Source of the DNA: Micromonospora sp. MW-13
Lineage (GTDB): Bacteria; Actinomycetota; Actinomycetes; Mycobacteriales; Micromonosporaceae
DNA: 64,000 nucleotides
Reading direction: 5' to 3'
NCBI RefSeq assembly: GCF_003434305.1
Contig: NZ_QKKX01000009.1
Coordinates: 372,001-436,000, forward strand
The notes under the pieces are model-generated. The model was not told the origin of the DNA. It worked only from the letters and a program-made list of their open reading frames with translations, and ran no database searches. Every line of letters begins with the position of its first letter. Position 1 is the first letter of the stretch. This document shows positions 38,480 through 47,533 of this stretch, in pieces. A program made the position numbers and the translations under genes.

Positions 38480-39133
38480 TCAGCCCGGACGGGCGGCCGG
38501 CCGGCCGACGCCGGCCAGGGCGGCGGTGCGCGGCCCGAGCCCCAGCCGGGCGGCGGCGGCCAGGTCGGCGGCGGTGTCGACGTCCCGGCGCAGGGTCGGC
38601 CAGGCACCGGTCAGCGGCAGCGCGCCGTCGGCCAGGTGGGCCGCCGCCGAGCCGACCCCGAACCGGGGGGCCAGCGGCACGCCGGGCGGCGCGGCGAGCA
38701 GCACGGTGCCGGTGCCCGGGGCGTCGGCCACGAACCGGCGTACCCCCGCCGGCCCGGCGGCGACCGCGTGCAGCGCGGCGGCCAGCTCGGCCGGGCGCAG
38801 CGCCGGCAGGTCCGCGGTGAGCCCGGCCACCCACGCCCCGCCGGCGGTGGCGACCGCGGCGCCCAGCCGGAAGGCGGCGTTCAGGCCGGCGCCGGGCGGG
38901 TCCGGCACCGCCCGCGCGCCCGCCGCGTCGGCCACCGCCGCCACCCTCGGATCGTCGGTGACCACCACCACGTCGGCCACCGCCGGGCACGCCCGTACCG
39001 CGGCGACCGTGTCGGCCGCCAGGGCCAGCGCCAGCTCCTCGTGGGGTACGGCGGGCAGCGCCCCGCGCAGCCGGCTCTTCGCCACGCCGAGGCGCTTCAC
39101 CGGTACCACCACAGTCCAGGTCCGCTGCCGCAC
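38480..39133 (-). CDS. cofC: 2-phospho-L-lactate/phosphoenolpyruvate guanylyltransferase
   Basis: 217 aa. It activates 2-phospholactate or PEP with GTP for coenzyme F420 synthesis (CofC, called FbiD in mycobacteria). The nucleotidyltransferase fold shows VVVPVKRLGVAKSRLRGALP near the N-terminus, VVVVTDDPRVAAVA and TADLPALRPAEL. GTG 39133 has CAGGA upstream. The other F420 genes are not in this window. Confidence 0.88.
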   Translation of the reverse strand: MRQRTWTVVVPVKRLGVAKSRLRGALPAVPHEELALALAADTVAAVRACPAVADVVVVTDDPRVAAVADAAGARAVPDPPGAGLNAAFRLGAAVATAGGAWVAGLTADLPALRPAELAAALHAVAAGPAGVRRFVADAPGTGTVLLAAPPGVPLAPRFGVGSAAAHLADGALPLTGAWPTLRRDVDTAADLAAAARLGLGPRTAALAGVGRPAARPG

Positions 39134-39256
39134 GGCACAATCCTGCCAGTCGGGCGGCGGTACCCTCACTGGCCGTACCCGGGGCGAGCAGGCATGATTT
39201 CGCTGCGGGCGACGCGCGGCGGTGCGGTGTGCGGGTCGGGGCCAGGAGGAGGCAGG

Positions 39257-40000
39257 GTGACACGGCGCAGGCTGGGATTCTGGCGACGGTTCGCCGTGGT
39301 GCTGGTGAAGCCCGTGATGACGGTCTGGACCCGGCGCACCTGGCGGGGCATGGAGCAACTGCGCCGCGACGGCGGGATCATCATCGTGCCGAACCACCTG
39401 TCGCACGCCGACCCGCTGGTCTCCGCGCACTTCGTCTACGACGCGGGGCGCTGGCCGCAGTTCCTCGGCAAGGCCAGCGTGTTCCGGGTGCCGGTGGTCG
39501 GCTGGATCCTGCACCGGTGCCGGCAGATTCCGGTGGAGCGCGGCACGGTGGACGCGGTCAAGTCGCTGGACTCCCTGGTCGCCGCGCTGGCCGAGGGGGG
39601 CGCGGTGGTGATCTACCCGGAGGGGACCACCACCCGTGAGCCGGAGCTGTGGCCGATGCGGGGCAAGACCGGCGCCGCCCGGCTGGCGCTGGCCACCGGG
39701 GCCCCGGTGATCCCCGTTGCCATGTGGGGCCCGGAGCGGATCTTCGACCCCCGGACCAACCGGCTGAGCCTGCGGCCCCGCATCCCGGTGACCGTGGTCG
39801 CCGGGCCACCGGTCGACCTGGACCGGTGGGCCGGCTCGACGCCCAGCAAAGCCATCCTGGAAGAGATGACGGACGCCATCATGATCCGCCTACGCGACCA
39901 GCTCGCCGAGATCCGTGGCGGGACGCCGCCCCCGCTCTGGGAACGGCCGGCCCGCCCCGCCGCCGCCCGCTCCCGGCAGGACGAGGGGGATGCGGCATGA
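39257..40000 (+). CDS. plsC: 1-acylglycerol-3-phosphate acyltransferase
   Basis: 247 aa. It acylates lysophosphatidate. The HX4D motif is NHLSHADPL near residue 39, and the later blocks VERGT and YPEGTTT are intact. A hydrophobic stretch before HX4D likely contacts the membrane. GTG 39257 has AGGAGGAGG upstream. The stop overlaps gpsA (ATGA), so phosphatidate and glycerol-3-phosphate supply are linked in one operon. Confidence 0.93.
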   Translation: MTRRRLGFWRRFAVVLVKPVMTVWTRRTWRGMEQLRRDGGIIIVPNHLSHADPLVSAHFVYDAGRWPQFLGKASVFRVPVVGWILHRCRQIPVERGTVDAVKSLDSLVAALAEGGAVVIYPEGTTTREPELWPMRGKTGAARLALATGAPVIPVAMWGPERIFDPRTNRLSLRPRIPVTVVAGPPVDLDRWAGSTPSKAILEEMTDAIMIRLRDQLAEIRGGTPPPLWERPARPAAARSRQDEGDAA

Positions 40001-41004
40001 CCGGGCACGTGGCCGTGCTGGGGGCCGGCTCCTGGGGAACGGCGTTCGCCAAGATCCTCGCCGACGCCGGGCGGGACGTGACGATCTGGGCCCGTCGCCG
40101 GCCCGTCGCCGAGGCGATCCGGCGGGACCGGCGCAACCCGGAGTACCTGCCGCAGGCGCGGCTGCCCGAGCGGGTCACCGGGACCGCGGACGCCGCCGAG
40201 GCGATCACCGGCGCGGAGATCGTGGTGCTGGCCGTCCCGTCGCAGACGCTGCGCGGCAACCTCGCCGAGTGGACCGGCGACCTGCACCCGGACTCGACGC
40301 TGGTGTCGCTGATGAAGGGGATCGAGCTGGGCACCACCCGGCGGATGAGCGAGGTGATCGTGGAGACCGCCGGGGTCACCCCGGACCGGGTGGTGGTGGT
40401 CTCCGGCCCGAACCTCGCCCCCGAGATCGCCGCCGAGCAGCCCGCCGCCACCGTGGTCGCCGGCACCGACGACCGCCGCGCCCAGCTCGTCCAGTCGTCG
40501 ATCCGGACGCCGTACTTCCGGCCGTACACCAACGACGACGTGATCGGCTGCGAACTGGGCGGGGCCGTGAAGAACGTGATCGCCCTCGCGTACGGCATCG
40601 CCACCGCCATGGGCTTCGGGGACAACACCCGGGCGATGCTGATGACCCGGGGGCTGGCCGAGACCGCCCGGCTCGGGGTGGCGCTCGGCGCGGACCCGAT
40701 CACCTTCGCCGGGCTGGCCGGGATGGGTGACCTGGTGGCGTCCTGCTCGTCGCCGCTGGCCCGCAACCGGACCTTCGGCGAGCACCTGGGCCGGGGGGAG
40801 ACCCTGGAGCAGGCCCAGGCGGCCACCCGGCAGACCGCCGAGGGCGTGAAGAGCTGCCTGGCCATCCGGGACCTGGCCCGGTCGCACGGGGTGGAGATGC
40901 CGATCACCGAGCAGATCGAGCGGATCTGTCACGAGGGGATGGACCCGCGGCTCGCGGTGGACGCGCTGATGAGCCGGACCGCCAAGCCCGAGTCGTACGA
41001 GTGA
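39997..41004 (+). CDS. gpsA: Glycerol-3-phosphate dehydrogenase [NAD(P)+]
   Basis: 335 aa. It makes sn-glycerol-3-phosphate from dihydroxyacetone phosphate. The NAD-binding [10 protein letters not shown] lies at residues ~8-17. The catalytic Lys regions LMKGIELGT and [15 protein letters not shown] and the C-terminal [16 protein letters not shown] are present. Its ATG overlaps the plsC stop. Confidence 0.96.
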   Translation: MTGHVAVLGAGSWGTAFAKILADAGRDVTIWARRRPVAEAIRRDRRNPEYLPQARLPERVTGTADAAEAITGAEIVVLAVPSQTLRGNLAEWTGDLHPDSTLVSLMKGIELGTTRRMSEVIVETAGVTPDRVVVVSGPNLAPEIAAEQPAATVVAGTDDRRAQLVQSSIRTPYFRPYTNDDVIGCELGGAVKNVIALAYGIATAMGFGDNTRAMLMTRGLAETARLGVALGADPITFAGLAGMGDLVASCSSPLARNRTFGEHLGRGETLEQAQAATRQTAEGVKSCLAIRDLARSHGVEMPITEQIERICHEGMDPRLAVDALMSRTAKPESYE

Positions 41005-41011
41005 GGCCCGG

Positions 41012-42127
41012 ATGAACGCGCCGACCAGCGACGGCGACGGCACCCGGTGCGTCCGGGCCGGCCTGCCGGAGCCCGTGCCGGGGGACCCGTTCCTGCCCGG
41101 CCCGGTACTGGCCGCCCCGTACCACCTCGATCCGTGGCGGGGGCCGGCGGCCAGCCCGAACGGCTACGGCCGGCCGGACAACCCGACCCGGCGGCTGCTG
41201 GAGGCGGCGATCGGCGAGCTGGAGGGCGGTGACGTCCGGGTCTTCGCCAGCGGTCAGGCGGCGATCACCGGCCTGCTGCTGGCGCTGCTGCGTCCCGGTG
41301 ACACCGTGCTGCTGCCCGCCGACGGGTACTTCCCGGTAAGGGCGTTCGCCACCGACACCCTCGCCGGGATCGGCGTGCGGGTGCTCTTCGCGCCGACCGC
41401 CGGGCCGTACCCGTCGTTCGGCGGGGTCCGGCTGGCGCTGCTGGAGACCCCGGCGAACCCCGGCCTGGACGTCGCCGACGTGGCCGCGCTGGCCCGGGAC
41501 GCGCACGCCGCCGGCACCCTCGTCGCGGTCGACAACACGACCGCCACGCCGCTCGGCCAGCGCCCGCTCGACCTCGGCGCGGACCTGGTGGTCGCCTCCG
41601 GCACCAAGGCGCTGACCGGGCACTCGGACCTGCTGCTCGGCTACGTCGCCAGCCGTACGCCGGAGCTGCTCGACCCGGTCACCGCCTGGCGCACCGTCAC
41701 CGGCGCGGTGCCCGGGGCGTTCGACGCGTGGCTGGCGCACCGTTCGCTGGCCACGCTCGACCTGCGGCTGGCCCGGCAGTCCGCCAACGCCGAGGCGCTG
41801 GCCCGGCTGCTCGCCGGCCGCCCCGACGTGACCGGCCTGCGCTGGCCGGGCCTTCCCGGGGACCCCGCGTACCCGGTGGCGGCGGCGCAGATGCGCCGGC
41901 TGCCCGGGGTGCTCTCGTTCGACCTGGGCGACGCCGAGCGGGTCGGCCGGTTCGTCGACGCGGCCCGGCTGGTGGCCGCGGCCACCTCGTTCGGCGGCCT
42001 GCACACCACGGCGGACCGCCGGGCCCAGTGGGGCGACGACACCGCCCCCGGCTTCGTCCGGCTCTCCTGCGGGGTGGAGGACACCGCCGACCTGCTCGCC
42101 GACGTCACCACCGCCCTCGACGCCTGA
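41012..42127 (+). CDS. Cystathionine gamma-synthase/lyase-like PLP enzyme
   Basis: 371 aa. Cys/Met-metabolism PLP fold with VFASGQAAITGLLLALL, VDNTTATP and the PLP Lys in ASGTKALTGHSDLLLGY. It may make or break cystathionine or act on homocysteine/methionine; specificity is not clear. ATG 41012 is 7 nt after gpsA with GAGG upstream, so it belongs to the plsC-gpsA run. Confidence 0.88.
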   Translation: MNAPTSDGDGTRCVRAGLPEPVPGDPFLPGPVLAAPYHLDPWRGPAASPNGYGRPDNPTRRLLEAAIGELEGGDVRVFASGQAAITGLLLALLRPGDTVLLPADGYFPVRAFATDTLAGIGVRVLFAPTAGPYPSFGGVRLALLETPANPGLDVADVAALARDAHAAGTLVAVDNTTATPLGQRPLDLGADLVVASGTKALTGHSDLLLGYVASRTPELLDPVTAWRTVTGAVPGAFDAWLAHRSLATLDLRLARQSANAEALARLLAGRPDVTGLRWPGLPGDPAYPVAAAQMRRLPGVLSFDLGDAERVGRFVDAARLVAAATSFGGLHTTADRRAQWGDDTAPGFVRLSCGVEDTADLLADVTTALDA

Positions 42128-42158
42128 GCCGCCGACGAGCGTTTCCCGGAGGCTGCGC

Positions 42159-42950
42159 ATGACGTCCATCGAGTTCCACCCCGACCGTCCCGCCCTCGTG
42201 TCCCGGCTGCGCGCCGCCGGCTGCGTCTTCGCCGAGGAGGAGGCGGAACTGCTCATCGCCGCCGCCGACTCGGCCGGGCGGCTCACCGACCTGGTCGACC
42301 GGCGGGTCGCCGGCCTGCCGCTGGAGCACCTGCTCGGCTGGGCCGAGTTCTGCGGCCTGCGGATCGGCGTCGACCCCGGCGTGTTCGTGCCACGGGCGCG
42401 TACCGCGCTGCTGGTGTCGGCCGCTGCGGCGGTCACCCGACCCGGCGCGGCGGTGCTCGACCTGTGCTGCGGGTCCGGCGCGGCCGCGCTGGTGCTCGCC
42501 GGGCGGCTCACCCCCCGCTGGCTGGCCGCCGCCGACCTGGATCCGGCGGCCGTGGCCTGCGCCCGGCGCAACCTCGCCCACCTCGGCGTGCCGGTCTACC
42601 AGGGCGACCTGTTCGAGCCGTTGCCGGTGCGGTGGCGGGGCGAACTCGACCTGATCGTGGCCAACGCCCCGTACGTGCCGACGGACGCGGTGACGCTGAT
42701 GCCGCCCGAGGCGCGGCTGCACGAGGCCCCGGTGGCGCTCGACGGCGGCTCCGACGGGCTGACCGTGCTGCGCCGGGTGGCCGAGGCGGCGGCGGACTGG
42801 CTCGCCCCGGGCGGGCACCTCGTCGTGGAGGTGTCCGCCGGCCAGGTCGACGCGTTGCGCGCGACGCTGACCGGACTGGGCCTGGAGCCGGCCGTGGTGC
42901 ACGACGACGACCTCGACGCCACCGCGATGACCGCTCGTCGTCCGGGCTGA
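42159..42950 (+). CDS. PrmC/HemK-like protein-glutamine methyltransferase
   Basis: 263 aa. SAM-binding LDLCCGSGAAALVL follows a small N-terminal helical domain. The active-site motif reads NAPY instead of the NPPY of PrmC, as in the PrmC-related group of putative N5-glutamine methyltransferases. The target is unknown. ATG 42159 has GGAGG upstream; last of the plus-strand run. Confidence 0.85.
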   Translation: MTSIEFHPDRPALVSRLRAAGCVFAEEEAELLIAAADSAGRLTDLVDRRVAGLPLEHLLGWAEFCGLRIGVDPGVFVPRARTALLVSAAAAVTRPGAAVLDLCCGSGAAALVLAGRLTPRWLAAADLDPAAVACARRNLAHLGVPVYQGDLFEPLPVRWRGELDLIVANAPYVPTDAVTLMPPEARLHEAPVALDGGSDGLTVLRRVAEAAADWLAPGGHLVVEVSAGQVDALRATLTGLGLEPAVVHDDDLDATAMTARRPG

Positions 42951-43088
42951 CCCGCCCCGGCGACCGGCGGTGCGGTCGGCCGCGGCGGGCGGGGCGCCGT
43001 GGGGTGGTGGTGTGCGGTGGTGGCCCACCCGCCGGCCGGCGGTGCGGACCGGGCGGCGGGTGGACCACGACGAGGGGCCGGGCGGGTG

Positions 43089-43145
43089 CCGGCCGGGGCG
43101 GGCCGCGCCGGCCGGGGCGGGACCCCCCGGCCGGGGCGGGACCCC
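43089..43145. repeat. 19-bp GC tandem repeat
   Basis: Three copies of CCGGCCGGGGCGGG at 43089, 43108 and 43127, spaced by ACCCC-type linkers (period 19). It sits in a 210-nt gene-free stretch just past the DUF397 stop and may act as a termination zone for the two convergent units. Confidence 0.8.
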
Positions 43146-43159
43146 GGCCGGCGCGGCGG

Positions 43160-43360
43160 TCAGGGGCGGGGCGGGGCGGCGGCGAAGGCGGTCCAGGCTG
43201 CCGGCGGGAAGATCAGTGCCGGGCCGGCCGGGTCCTTGGAGTCGCGGACCGCGATCGCGCCGGGCACGACCGCCATCTCCACGCAGGCGCCTTCGTCGCC
43301 GCTGCGACTGCTCTTGCGCCATCGCGCCGCGGCCAGCGCCGTGCTCGTCGTCGGGGTCAT
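43160..43360 (-). CDS. DUF397 family protein
   Basis: 66 aa. WRKSSRSGDEGACVEMA, VAVRDSKD-type (here IAVRDSKDPAGPALIF) and WTAFA are the DUF397 hallmarks. These small proteins pair with WhiJ/XRE-DUF5753 regulators in streptomycetes and relatives. ATG 43360 is 4 nt downstream of the XRE stop with AGGA before it. Probably modulates the regulator. Confidence 0.92.
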   Translation of the reverse strand: MTPTTSTALAAARWRKSSRSGDEGACVEMAVVPGAIAVRDSKDPAGPALIFPPAAWTAFAAAPPRP

Positions 43361-43364
43361 GGTC

Positions 43365-44210
43365 CTACCGTCCCTTCAGGATGCGGAAAAGCTGTTCCCG
43401 GCTGGCCGAGGGGCTGAGCGCGACCGACCGTAGATGTTCCATGATCTTGGTACAGGTGCGCAGGTCGCCGGGCCGGTCCAGGACCATCTGCCCGGCCACT
43501 GTCTCCACCGACGCGATGATCGGATCCTCCGGGTCGGGGAACTCCAGGATGTGCAGCGAGCCCCGGGTGCCCCGGTGGTAGCCCGCGGCCAGCGGTATCA
43601 CCTGGACGGTGATGTTGGGCAGCTCGGCCGTCTTGAGCAGGTGACGCAGTTGCCCCTCCATCACGTTCGCACCGCCCACCGGGCGCAGCAGCGCGCCCTC
43701 GTCGATGATCGCGTCGAGGATCGGTGGGTCCTCGTCGGTGAGCCGCTGCTGGCGGTCGAGTCGCAGGTGGACCCGCTGTTCCACCTGGTCGTCGCTGAGG
43801 GTGTGCGGGCCGCCCCGCATCACCGCCCGGATGTAGTCCGCCGTCTGCAACAGGCCGGGCACCACCGACGGCTCGAAGTTGGCGATGCCGGTCGCCTCCG
43901 CCTCCAGCGCGATGAAGTCGATGGTCCGCCGGTCCAGCAGGTACGAGTAGGACACCCACCAACCCGGCTTGCGGGCGTCCTTGGCGAGCTGGACGGCCGC
44001 GGCCAGCTCGTCGGCGCCGACGCCGTAGAGGGTGAGCAGGGCGCGCACCGTGGCCGGGCTGATCAACGTCTGGGCGTTCTCGTACCGGGACAGGGTGCTC
44101 CGGGTGCTGTTGATCTCGTCGGCGGCGGCCTCGAGGGTGAGGCCGGCCGCCTCCCGGTGCGTACGTAGCGCGATGCCGAGCCGTCGGGCTCTGGCGGTCT
44201 TCGGAGCCAT
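43365..44210 (-). CDS. XRE-family regulator with DUF5753 (WhiJ type)
   Basis: 281 aa. The HTH covers residues ~10-65 (LGIALRTHREAAGLTLEAAA, STRSTLSRYENAQ). From ~100 a DUF5753 domain follows (FEPSVVPGLLQTADYIRAV, RLDRQQRL, GSLHILEFPDPEDP). Such regulators, with their DUF397 partners, control development and antibiotic genes in Streptomyces. ATG 44210 is preceded by an imperfect palindrome that may be its own operator. Divergent from two coupled small genes. Confidence 0.92.
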   Translation of the reverse strand: MAPKTARARRLGIALRTHREAAGLTLEAAADEINSTRSTLSRYENAQTLISPATVRALLTLYGVGADELAAAVQLAKDARKPGWWVSYSYLLDRRTIDFIALEAEATGIANFEPSVVPGLLQTADYIRAVMRGGPHTLSDDQVEQRVHLRLDRQQRLTDEDPPILDAIIDEGALLRPVGGANVMEGQLRHLLKTAELPNITVQVIPLAAGYHRGTRGSLHILEFPDPEDPIIASVETVAGQMVLDRPGDLRTCTKIMEHLRSVALSPSASREQLFRILKGR

Positions 44211-44221
44211 GCATTGATGGT

Positions 44222-44298
44222 GACATACATCTTCGGGAAGGTGTACATGAGAGAACGCCGATGAGAGTTGCATTCACGCCCATCCACATGTCAATGTG
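44222..44298. promoter_or_regulatory. Operator-like palindromes in the WhiJ-type divergent region
   Basis: The first (44222-44249) has arms 44222-44234 and 44237-44249 matching at 9 of 13 positions. The second, CACAT-GTCA-ATGTG, is at 44285-44298. The reverse strand carries TTGACA (44294-44289), a possible -35 for the regulator. Confidence 0.4.
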
Positions 44299-44438
44299 TG
44301 ACCAGTTCCTCACCACCGGTTGTCGTGGCGACGGCGGTGGTGAGTGACCGGAGGGGATGGGGCGCGTGGCGATCGGGTTTTCTCCCCCGTACCCGATCGC
44401 CGCGTGCCGCCACCCGGGACGCACCGGAAGGGAATCGC

Positions 44439-44642
44439 ATGACGGTGACCGCCTCCTGGCCCCGGGTGTCGCGGTGCCGTTGGTGCACGCATCCGGTGCT
44501 TCGCGACAACGACGACGCGTGGATCCACGCGAGCCTGGCCTACGTGTGCCGGGACCCCTCGGGCGGCCTGGCGGCGACCACGGCGGAGCCGGAGCAGGCG
44601 TCCGCCCGGTCGGAGTGGGGCAGGGCTGGAGAGCGGCGATGA
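44439..44642 (+). CDS. Small zinc-ribbon-like protein, unknown
   Basis: 67 aa from ATG 44439 with GGAAGGGA upstream. It has RCRWCTHPVL, DAWIHASLAYVC: a CxxC...H...C pattern that could bind Zn, then a polar Glu/Ala tail. No family is recognised. The stop overlaps the next ATG (ATGA). Divergent from the WhiJ-type pair, so a likely regulatory target. Confidence 0.6.
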   Translation: MTVTASWPRVSRCRWCTHPVLRDNDDAWIHASLAYVCRDPSGGLAATTAEPEQASARSEWGRAGERR

Positions 44643-44854
44643 CCCGGTTCCTGGTGGTGCTCACCGACGTCCGGCCCGTCGACGGGGTCGTCCGGGACGA
44701 GCGGCGCGCGCCGGAGCGGCGCCGGCAGGTGGTCGGCGCGAGCAGCCGGGAGGCGGCCGACCGGATCGCCGGCGCGTTCATGGCGCTGGGCATGGTGCGG
44801 GCCGGCCGGCAGCGGGTGAAGGTGATCGCGGTCGGCCGCCGCTACGGCCTCTGA
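44639..44854 (+). CDS. Small basic protein, unknown
   Basis: 71 aa: MTRFLVVLTDVRPVDGVVRD followed by an Arg-rich helix and VKVIAVGRRYGL. Not recognised. It is translationally coupled to the zinc-ribbon-like gene. The DNA at its 3' end (GCCGCTACGG...TCTGA) is imperfectly repeated right after the stop, a sign of local duplication. Confidence 0.55.
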   Translation: MTRFLVVLTDVRPVDGVVRDERRAPERRRQVVGASSREAADRIAGAFMALGMVRAGRQRVKVIAVGRRYGL

Positions 44855-45322
44855 CCGCCGCTACGGTCTTTGATCGTTGGTCGACCGCCGACCGCCGACC
44901 GCCGACCGCCCCGAGCGTCCTTTGGAGCTGAGTCGTCTGCGACATCACGTCCCGGCCAGGGATGCGCTGCTCTCGCCCGTCCGCCCGGCCCGCGTCCTCA
45001 CTCGTTGCCCTCGGCTCTTCGGTCCGTGGCGGCCGATGGGGTGAGTCGTCTGCGACATCAGCTCCAAAGGCTCCCGAATGCGCATCCTCGCCGGGAGTCG
45101 GGCGTGCGCAAGAGACGTGCGGGCGCAAGAGGCGTGCGGGCGAGTAGGCGTGGGCGAGCTGATGCGATTACGCTGCGTTTAGGCAATGTTGACCGGTTGC
45201 GGTGTATTGCCGCTCTCCCCGGGTATCGGCATCCATATCTCGCCACCCACAGTAAGGTCAACCGGGTGAGCACCACCGGCGAGCACCACCAGCCTCGCAG
45301 TCGCGGACGAAAGGGTGACCGA
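44855..45322. other. Gene-free 470-nt region before ddl
   Basis: It contains four GACCGCC-type units (44883-44910), a REPIN-like element (44919-45070) and the ddl promoter zone with TAAGGT at 45253-45258. No supported ORF. Confidence 0.6.
44919..45070. repeat. Inverted-repeat (REPIN-like) element
   Basis: The ends are CCTTTGGAGCT (44919-44929) and its exact complement AGCTCCAAAGG (45060-45070). Next to each lies GAGTCGTCTGCGACATCA (44930-44947 and 45043-45060), which contains the small palindrome GTCG-N4-CGAC. About 95 nt of unrelated sequence separate them. Confidence 0.75.
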
Positions 45323-46420
45323 GTGACCACCCCAGGCAAGACCCGTGTGGCCCTCGTCTTCGGCGGTCGCAGCCCCGAACACGGCATCTCCTGCGTCAGC
45401 GCCGGCAGCGTCCTCGGCGCGCTCGACCCGGACGAGTTCGAGGTGGTCCCCGTGGGTATCACCCGGGCCGGCAAGTGGGTGCTGACCAGCGGGGACCCTC
45501 GCGACCTGGCGATCAGCGCCCGGCGGCTGCCGGAGATCACCGCCGAGGCCGGCGCCGACATCGTGCTGCGCGCCGACCCGACGGGCAACGGGCTGATGGT
45601 GCTCGACCCGGCCGAGGGCCCCCGGGCGCTGGCCGACGTCGACGTGGTCTTCCCCGTGCTGCACGGGGCCTACGGTGAGGACGGCACCATCCAGGGGATG
45701 CTGGAGATGGCCGACATCCCGTACGTCGGGGCGAACGTCTTCGCCTCCGCCGCCGCCATGGACAAGGAGTTCACCAAGAAGCTCTGCGCCGCCGAGGGCA
45801 TCCCGGTCGGGCCGTACGCGGTGCTCCGCAACGGGGTGACCCTGTCCGAGGAGGACAAGCGGCGGCTCGGCCTGCCGGTCTTCGTCAAGCCGTCCCGGGC
45901 CGGCTCGTCGTTCGGCATCACGAAGGTCGACGACTGGGCCGGCCTGGAGGCCGCCGTCGCCGCCGCCCGGGAGATCGACCCGAAGGTGCTGGTCGAGGGC
46001 GCGATCGTCGGCCGGGAGATCGAGTGCGGCGTGCTGGAGGGCGAGGCCGGGGGCGGGGCCGAGGCGTCCCTGCTGGCCGAGGTGCGTGCCGGCGGCGCGC
46101 ACGACTGGTACGACTTCGAGGCGAAGTACCTCTCCGAGCCCGAGTACGACCTCCCGGCGCCGCTGCCCGACCATGTCACCCGGCAGGTGCAGGAGTACGC
46201 CGTCCGCGCGTTCGCCGCGCTGGACTGCGCCGGGCTGGCCCGGGTCGACTTCTTCGTCACCCCCGAGATGGACATCTACCTCAACGAGATCAACACCATG
46301 CCGGGGTTCACCCCGACGTCGATGTTCCCGCTGATGTGGGCCGCCTCCGGGCTGGAGTACCCGAAGCTGGTCAACCGCCTGATCCGCACCGCGCAGCGGC
46401 GCGGCGTCGGCCTGCACTGA
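45323..46420 (+). CDS. ddl: D-alanine--D-alanine ligase
   Basis: 365 aa. ATP-grasp ligase making D-Ala-D-Ala for peptidoglycan. FGGRSPEHGISCVSAGSV at the N-terminus, FVKPSRAGSSFGI for ATP, and LARVDFFVTPEMDIYLNEIN with the Mg ligands near 335 are all present. The start is GTG 45323 with GAAAGGGTGA upstream. An in-frame GTG at 45266 lies 7 nt after TAAGGT and could be a leaderless longer start (384 aa). Confidence 0.95.
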   Translation: MTTPGKTRVALVFGGRSPEHGISCVSAGSVLGALDPDEFEVVPVGITRAGKWVLTSGDPRDLAISARRLPEITAEAGADIVLRADPTGNGLMVLDPAEGPRALADVDVVFPVLHGAYGEDGTIQGMLEMADIPYVGANVFASAAAMDKEFTKKLCAAEGIPVGPYAVLRNGVTLSEEDKRRLGLPVFVKPSRAGSSFGITKVDDWAGLEAAVAAAREIDPKVLVEGAIVGREIECGVLEGEAGGGAEASLLAEVRAGGAHDWYDFEAKYLSEPEYDLPAPLPDHVTRQVQEYAVRAFAALDCAGLARVDFFVTPEMDIYLNEINTMPGFTPTSMFPLMWAASGLEYPKLVNRLIRTAQRRGVGLH

Positions 46421-46433
46421 ACCCGCGTCGGGT

Positions 46434-46451
46434 CCCGCCGCGCCGGGCGGG
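46434..46451. terminator. Small hairpin between convergent ddl and DUF3515 gene
   Basis: CCCGCC (46434-46439) pairs with GGCGGG (46446-46451). It lies in the 43-nt gap between the two stops. Weak. Confidence 0.4.
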
Positions 46452-46463
46452 CACGGCTTGCGC

Positions 46464-47117
46464 TCAGCCCGTGCAGCCGGCCGGGACGGCGCCGCCGGAG
46501 GGCACCGAGGCGACCACCACGTCGGCGATCGGGCTCACCCACTGCAGGGCCGACCCGTACGAGTGGGGAACGGTGACCCGCACGGCGGTCTCCCGGTCCA
46601 GGGTGGTGAGCACGGTCGCGTCCGGCCCCTCGACCGCGTACCAGCAGACCTTGTTGACCACCCAGACGTCGTCGGTGGACCCGGGGGTGGGCTCGTCGCC
46701 GCCGCAGGCGACGGTGAGCGCCGGATCGCCGTACGCCGCGTTCTGCTCGGGGCCGGCGGTGACCGGCCGCTGGGCCAAATCCCGCACGGTCGGCGGGAGC
46801 TGCGACGTCAGCGCGCGGCACACGATCTCGGGTCGCTCGGCCAGCTTCGGGGCGGCCATCTCGACCGGCGCGGTGGACTGCGGCCGGGCGCTGGTCGCCG
46901 ACGGGCCCGGCTCGGCGGCCGGGGTGTCCGGGGTGAGCTTGGCGAAGGTGAATCCGGCCACGGCCACGGTCACCGGGACGGCGACCAGCGTGGCCACCAG
47001 CGCCGCGCTCCGGTTGGTCCGGTTCCGGCGCGCCGGGCCCTGGGTCCGCCCGTCGGTCTTGTCGGCCCCGTCGGTCCTGTCGTCGGTCTTGTCCGAGGAG
47101 GAAGTGATCTCGTCCAC
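46464..47117 (-). CDS. DUF3515 domain protein
   Basis: 217 aa. A polar N-terminus (~35 residues), one membrane segment (AALVATLVAVPVTVAVAGF), a Pro/Ala linker and an extracytoplasmic DUF3515 domain with CRALTSQLPPTVRDLAQR, VACGG and VVNKVCWYA. Conserved next to ddl and thiL in actinobacteria; function unknown. GTG 47117 directly follows the stop of the RAM-domain gene, so the two are coupled. Confidence 0.88.
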   Translation of the reverse strand: MDEITSSSDKTDDRTDGADKTDGRTQGPARRNRTNRSAALVATLVAVPVTVAVAGFTFAKLTPDTPAAEPGPSATSARPQSTAPVEMAAPKLAERPEIVCRALTSQLPPTVRDLAQRPVTAGPEQNAAYGDPALTVACGGDEPTPGSTDDVWVVNKVCWYAVEGPDATVLTTLDRETAVRVTVPHSYGSALQWVSPIADVVVASVPSGGAVPAGCTG

Positions 47118-47351
47118 TTACAGGCGCACCACCGAACACGTGAGGGTGCGGGTGATGCCGGGCACCATCTGCACCTTGCTGACGATGAGTTTGCCGAGCT
47201 CGTCGACCGTGTTCGCCTCGGTGAGCACGACCACGTCGTACGGCCCGGTGACGGCGTCGACCCGGACCACGCCGGCAAGGTCCGCGATCAGGCCGGCCAC
47301 GTCACGCGCCCGACCGACCTCGGTCTGGATGAGGATGTACGCCTGTACCAC
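47118..47351 (-). CDS. Lrp/AsnC-type RAM domain protein
   Basis: 77 aa: only the ligand-binding RAM domain (MVQAYILIQTEVGRARDVAG, VTGPYDVVVL, VPGITRTLTC), with no HTH. Stand-alone RAM proteins can bind amino acids and pair with full Lrp proteins. GTG 47351 has GGAGG upstream. First gene of a two-gene unit with DUF3515. Confidence 0.92.
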   Translation of the reverse strand: MVQAYILIQTEVGRARDVAGLIADLAGVVRVDAVTGPYDVVVLTEANTVDELGKLIVSKVQMVPGITRTLTCSVVRL

Positions 47352-47533
47352 GACTCGACCTCCGTCCGTCGCCGCCCGTGGGCGGCCCGAAGGGTGAAAC
47401 TACCTTACGGACCAGGTCTGATCCCTATCGGTGGCCAAGGAGAAGCGGTGAGCGAGCGCGACGGGCGCGACAGCGGGTGCGGCGTGGGACGGTTCCGGGC
47501 CCACGGCGGGTACGGGCACGACGGGGGACGGGC

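Noticed and set aside
44883..44910. GACCGCC tandem units as a CRISPR-like array
   Set aside because: Units are 7 nt without spacers, and no cas genes are present.
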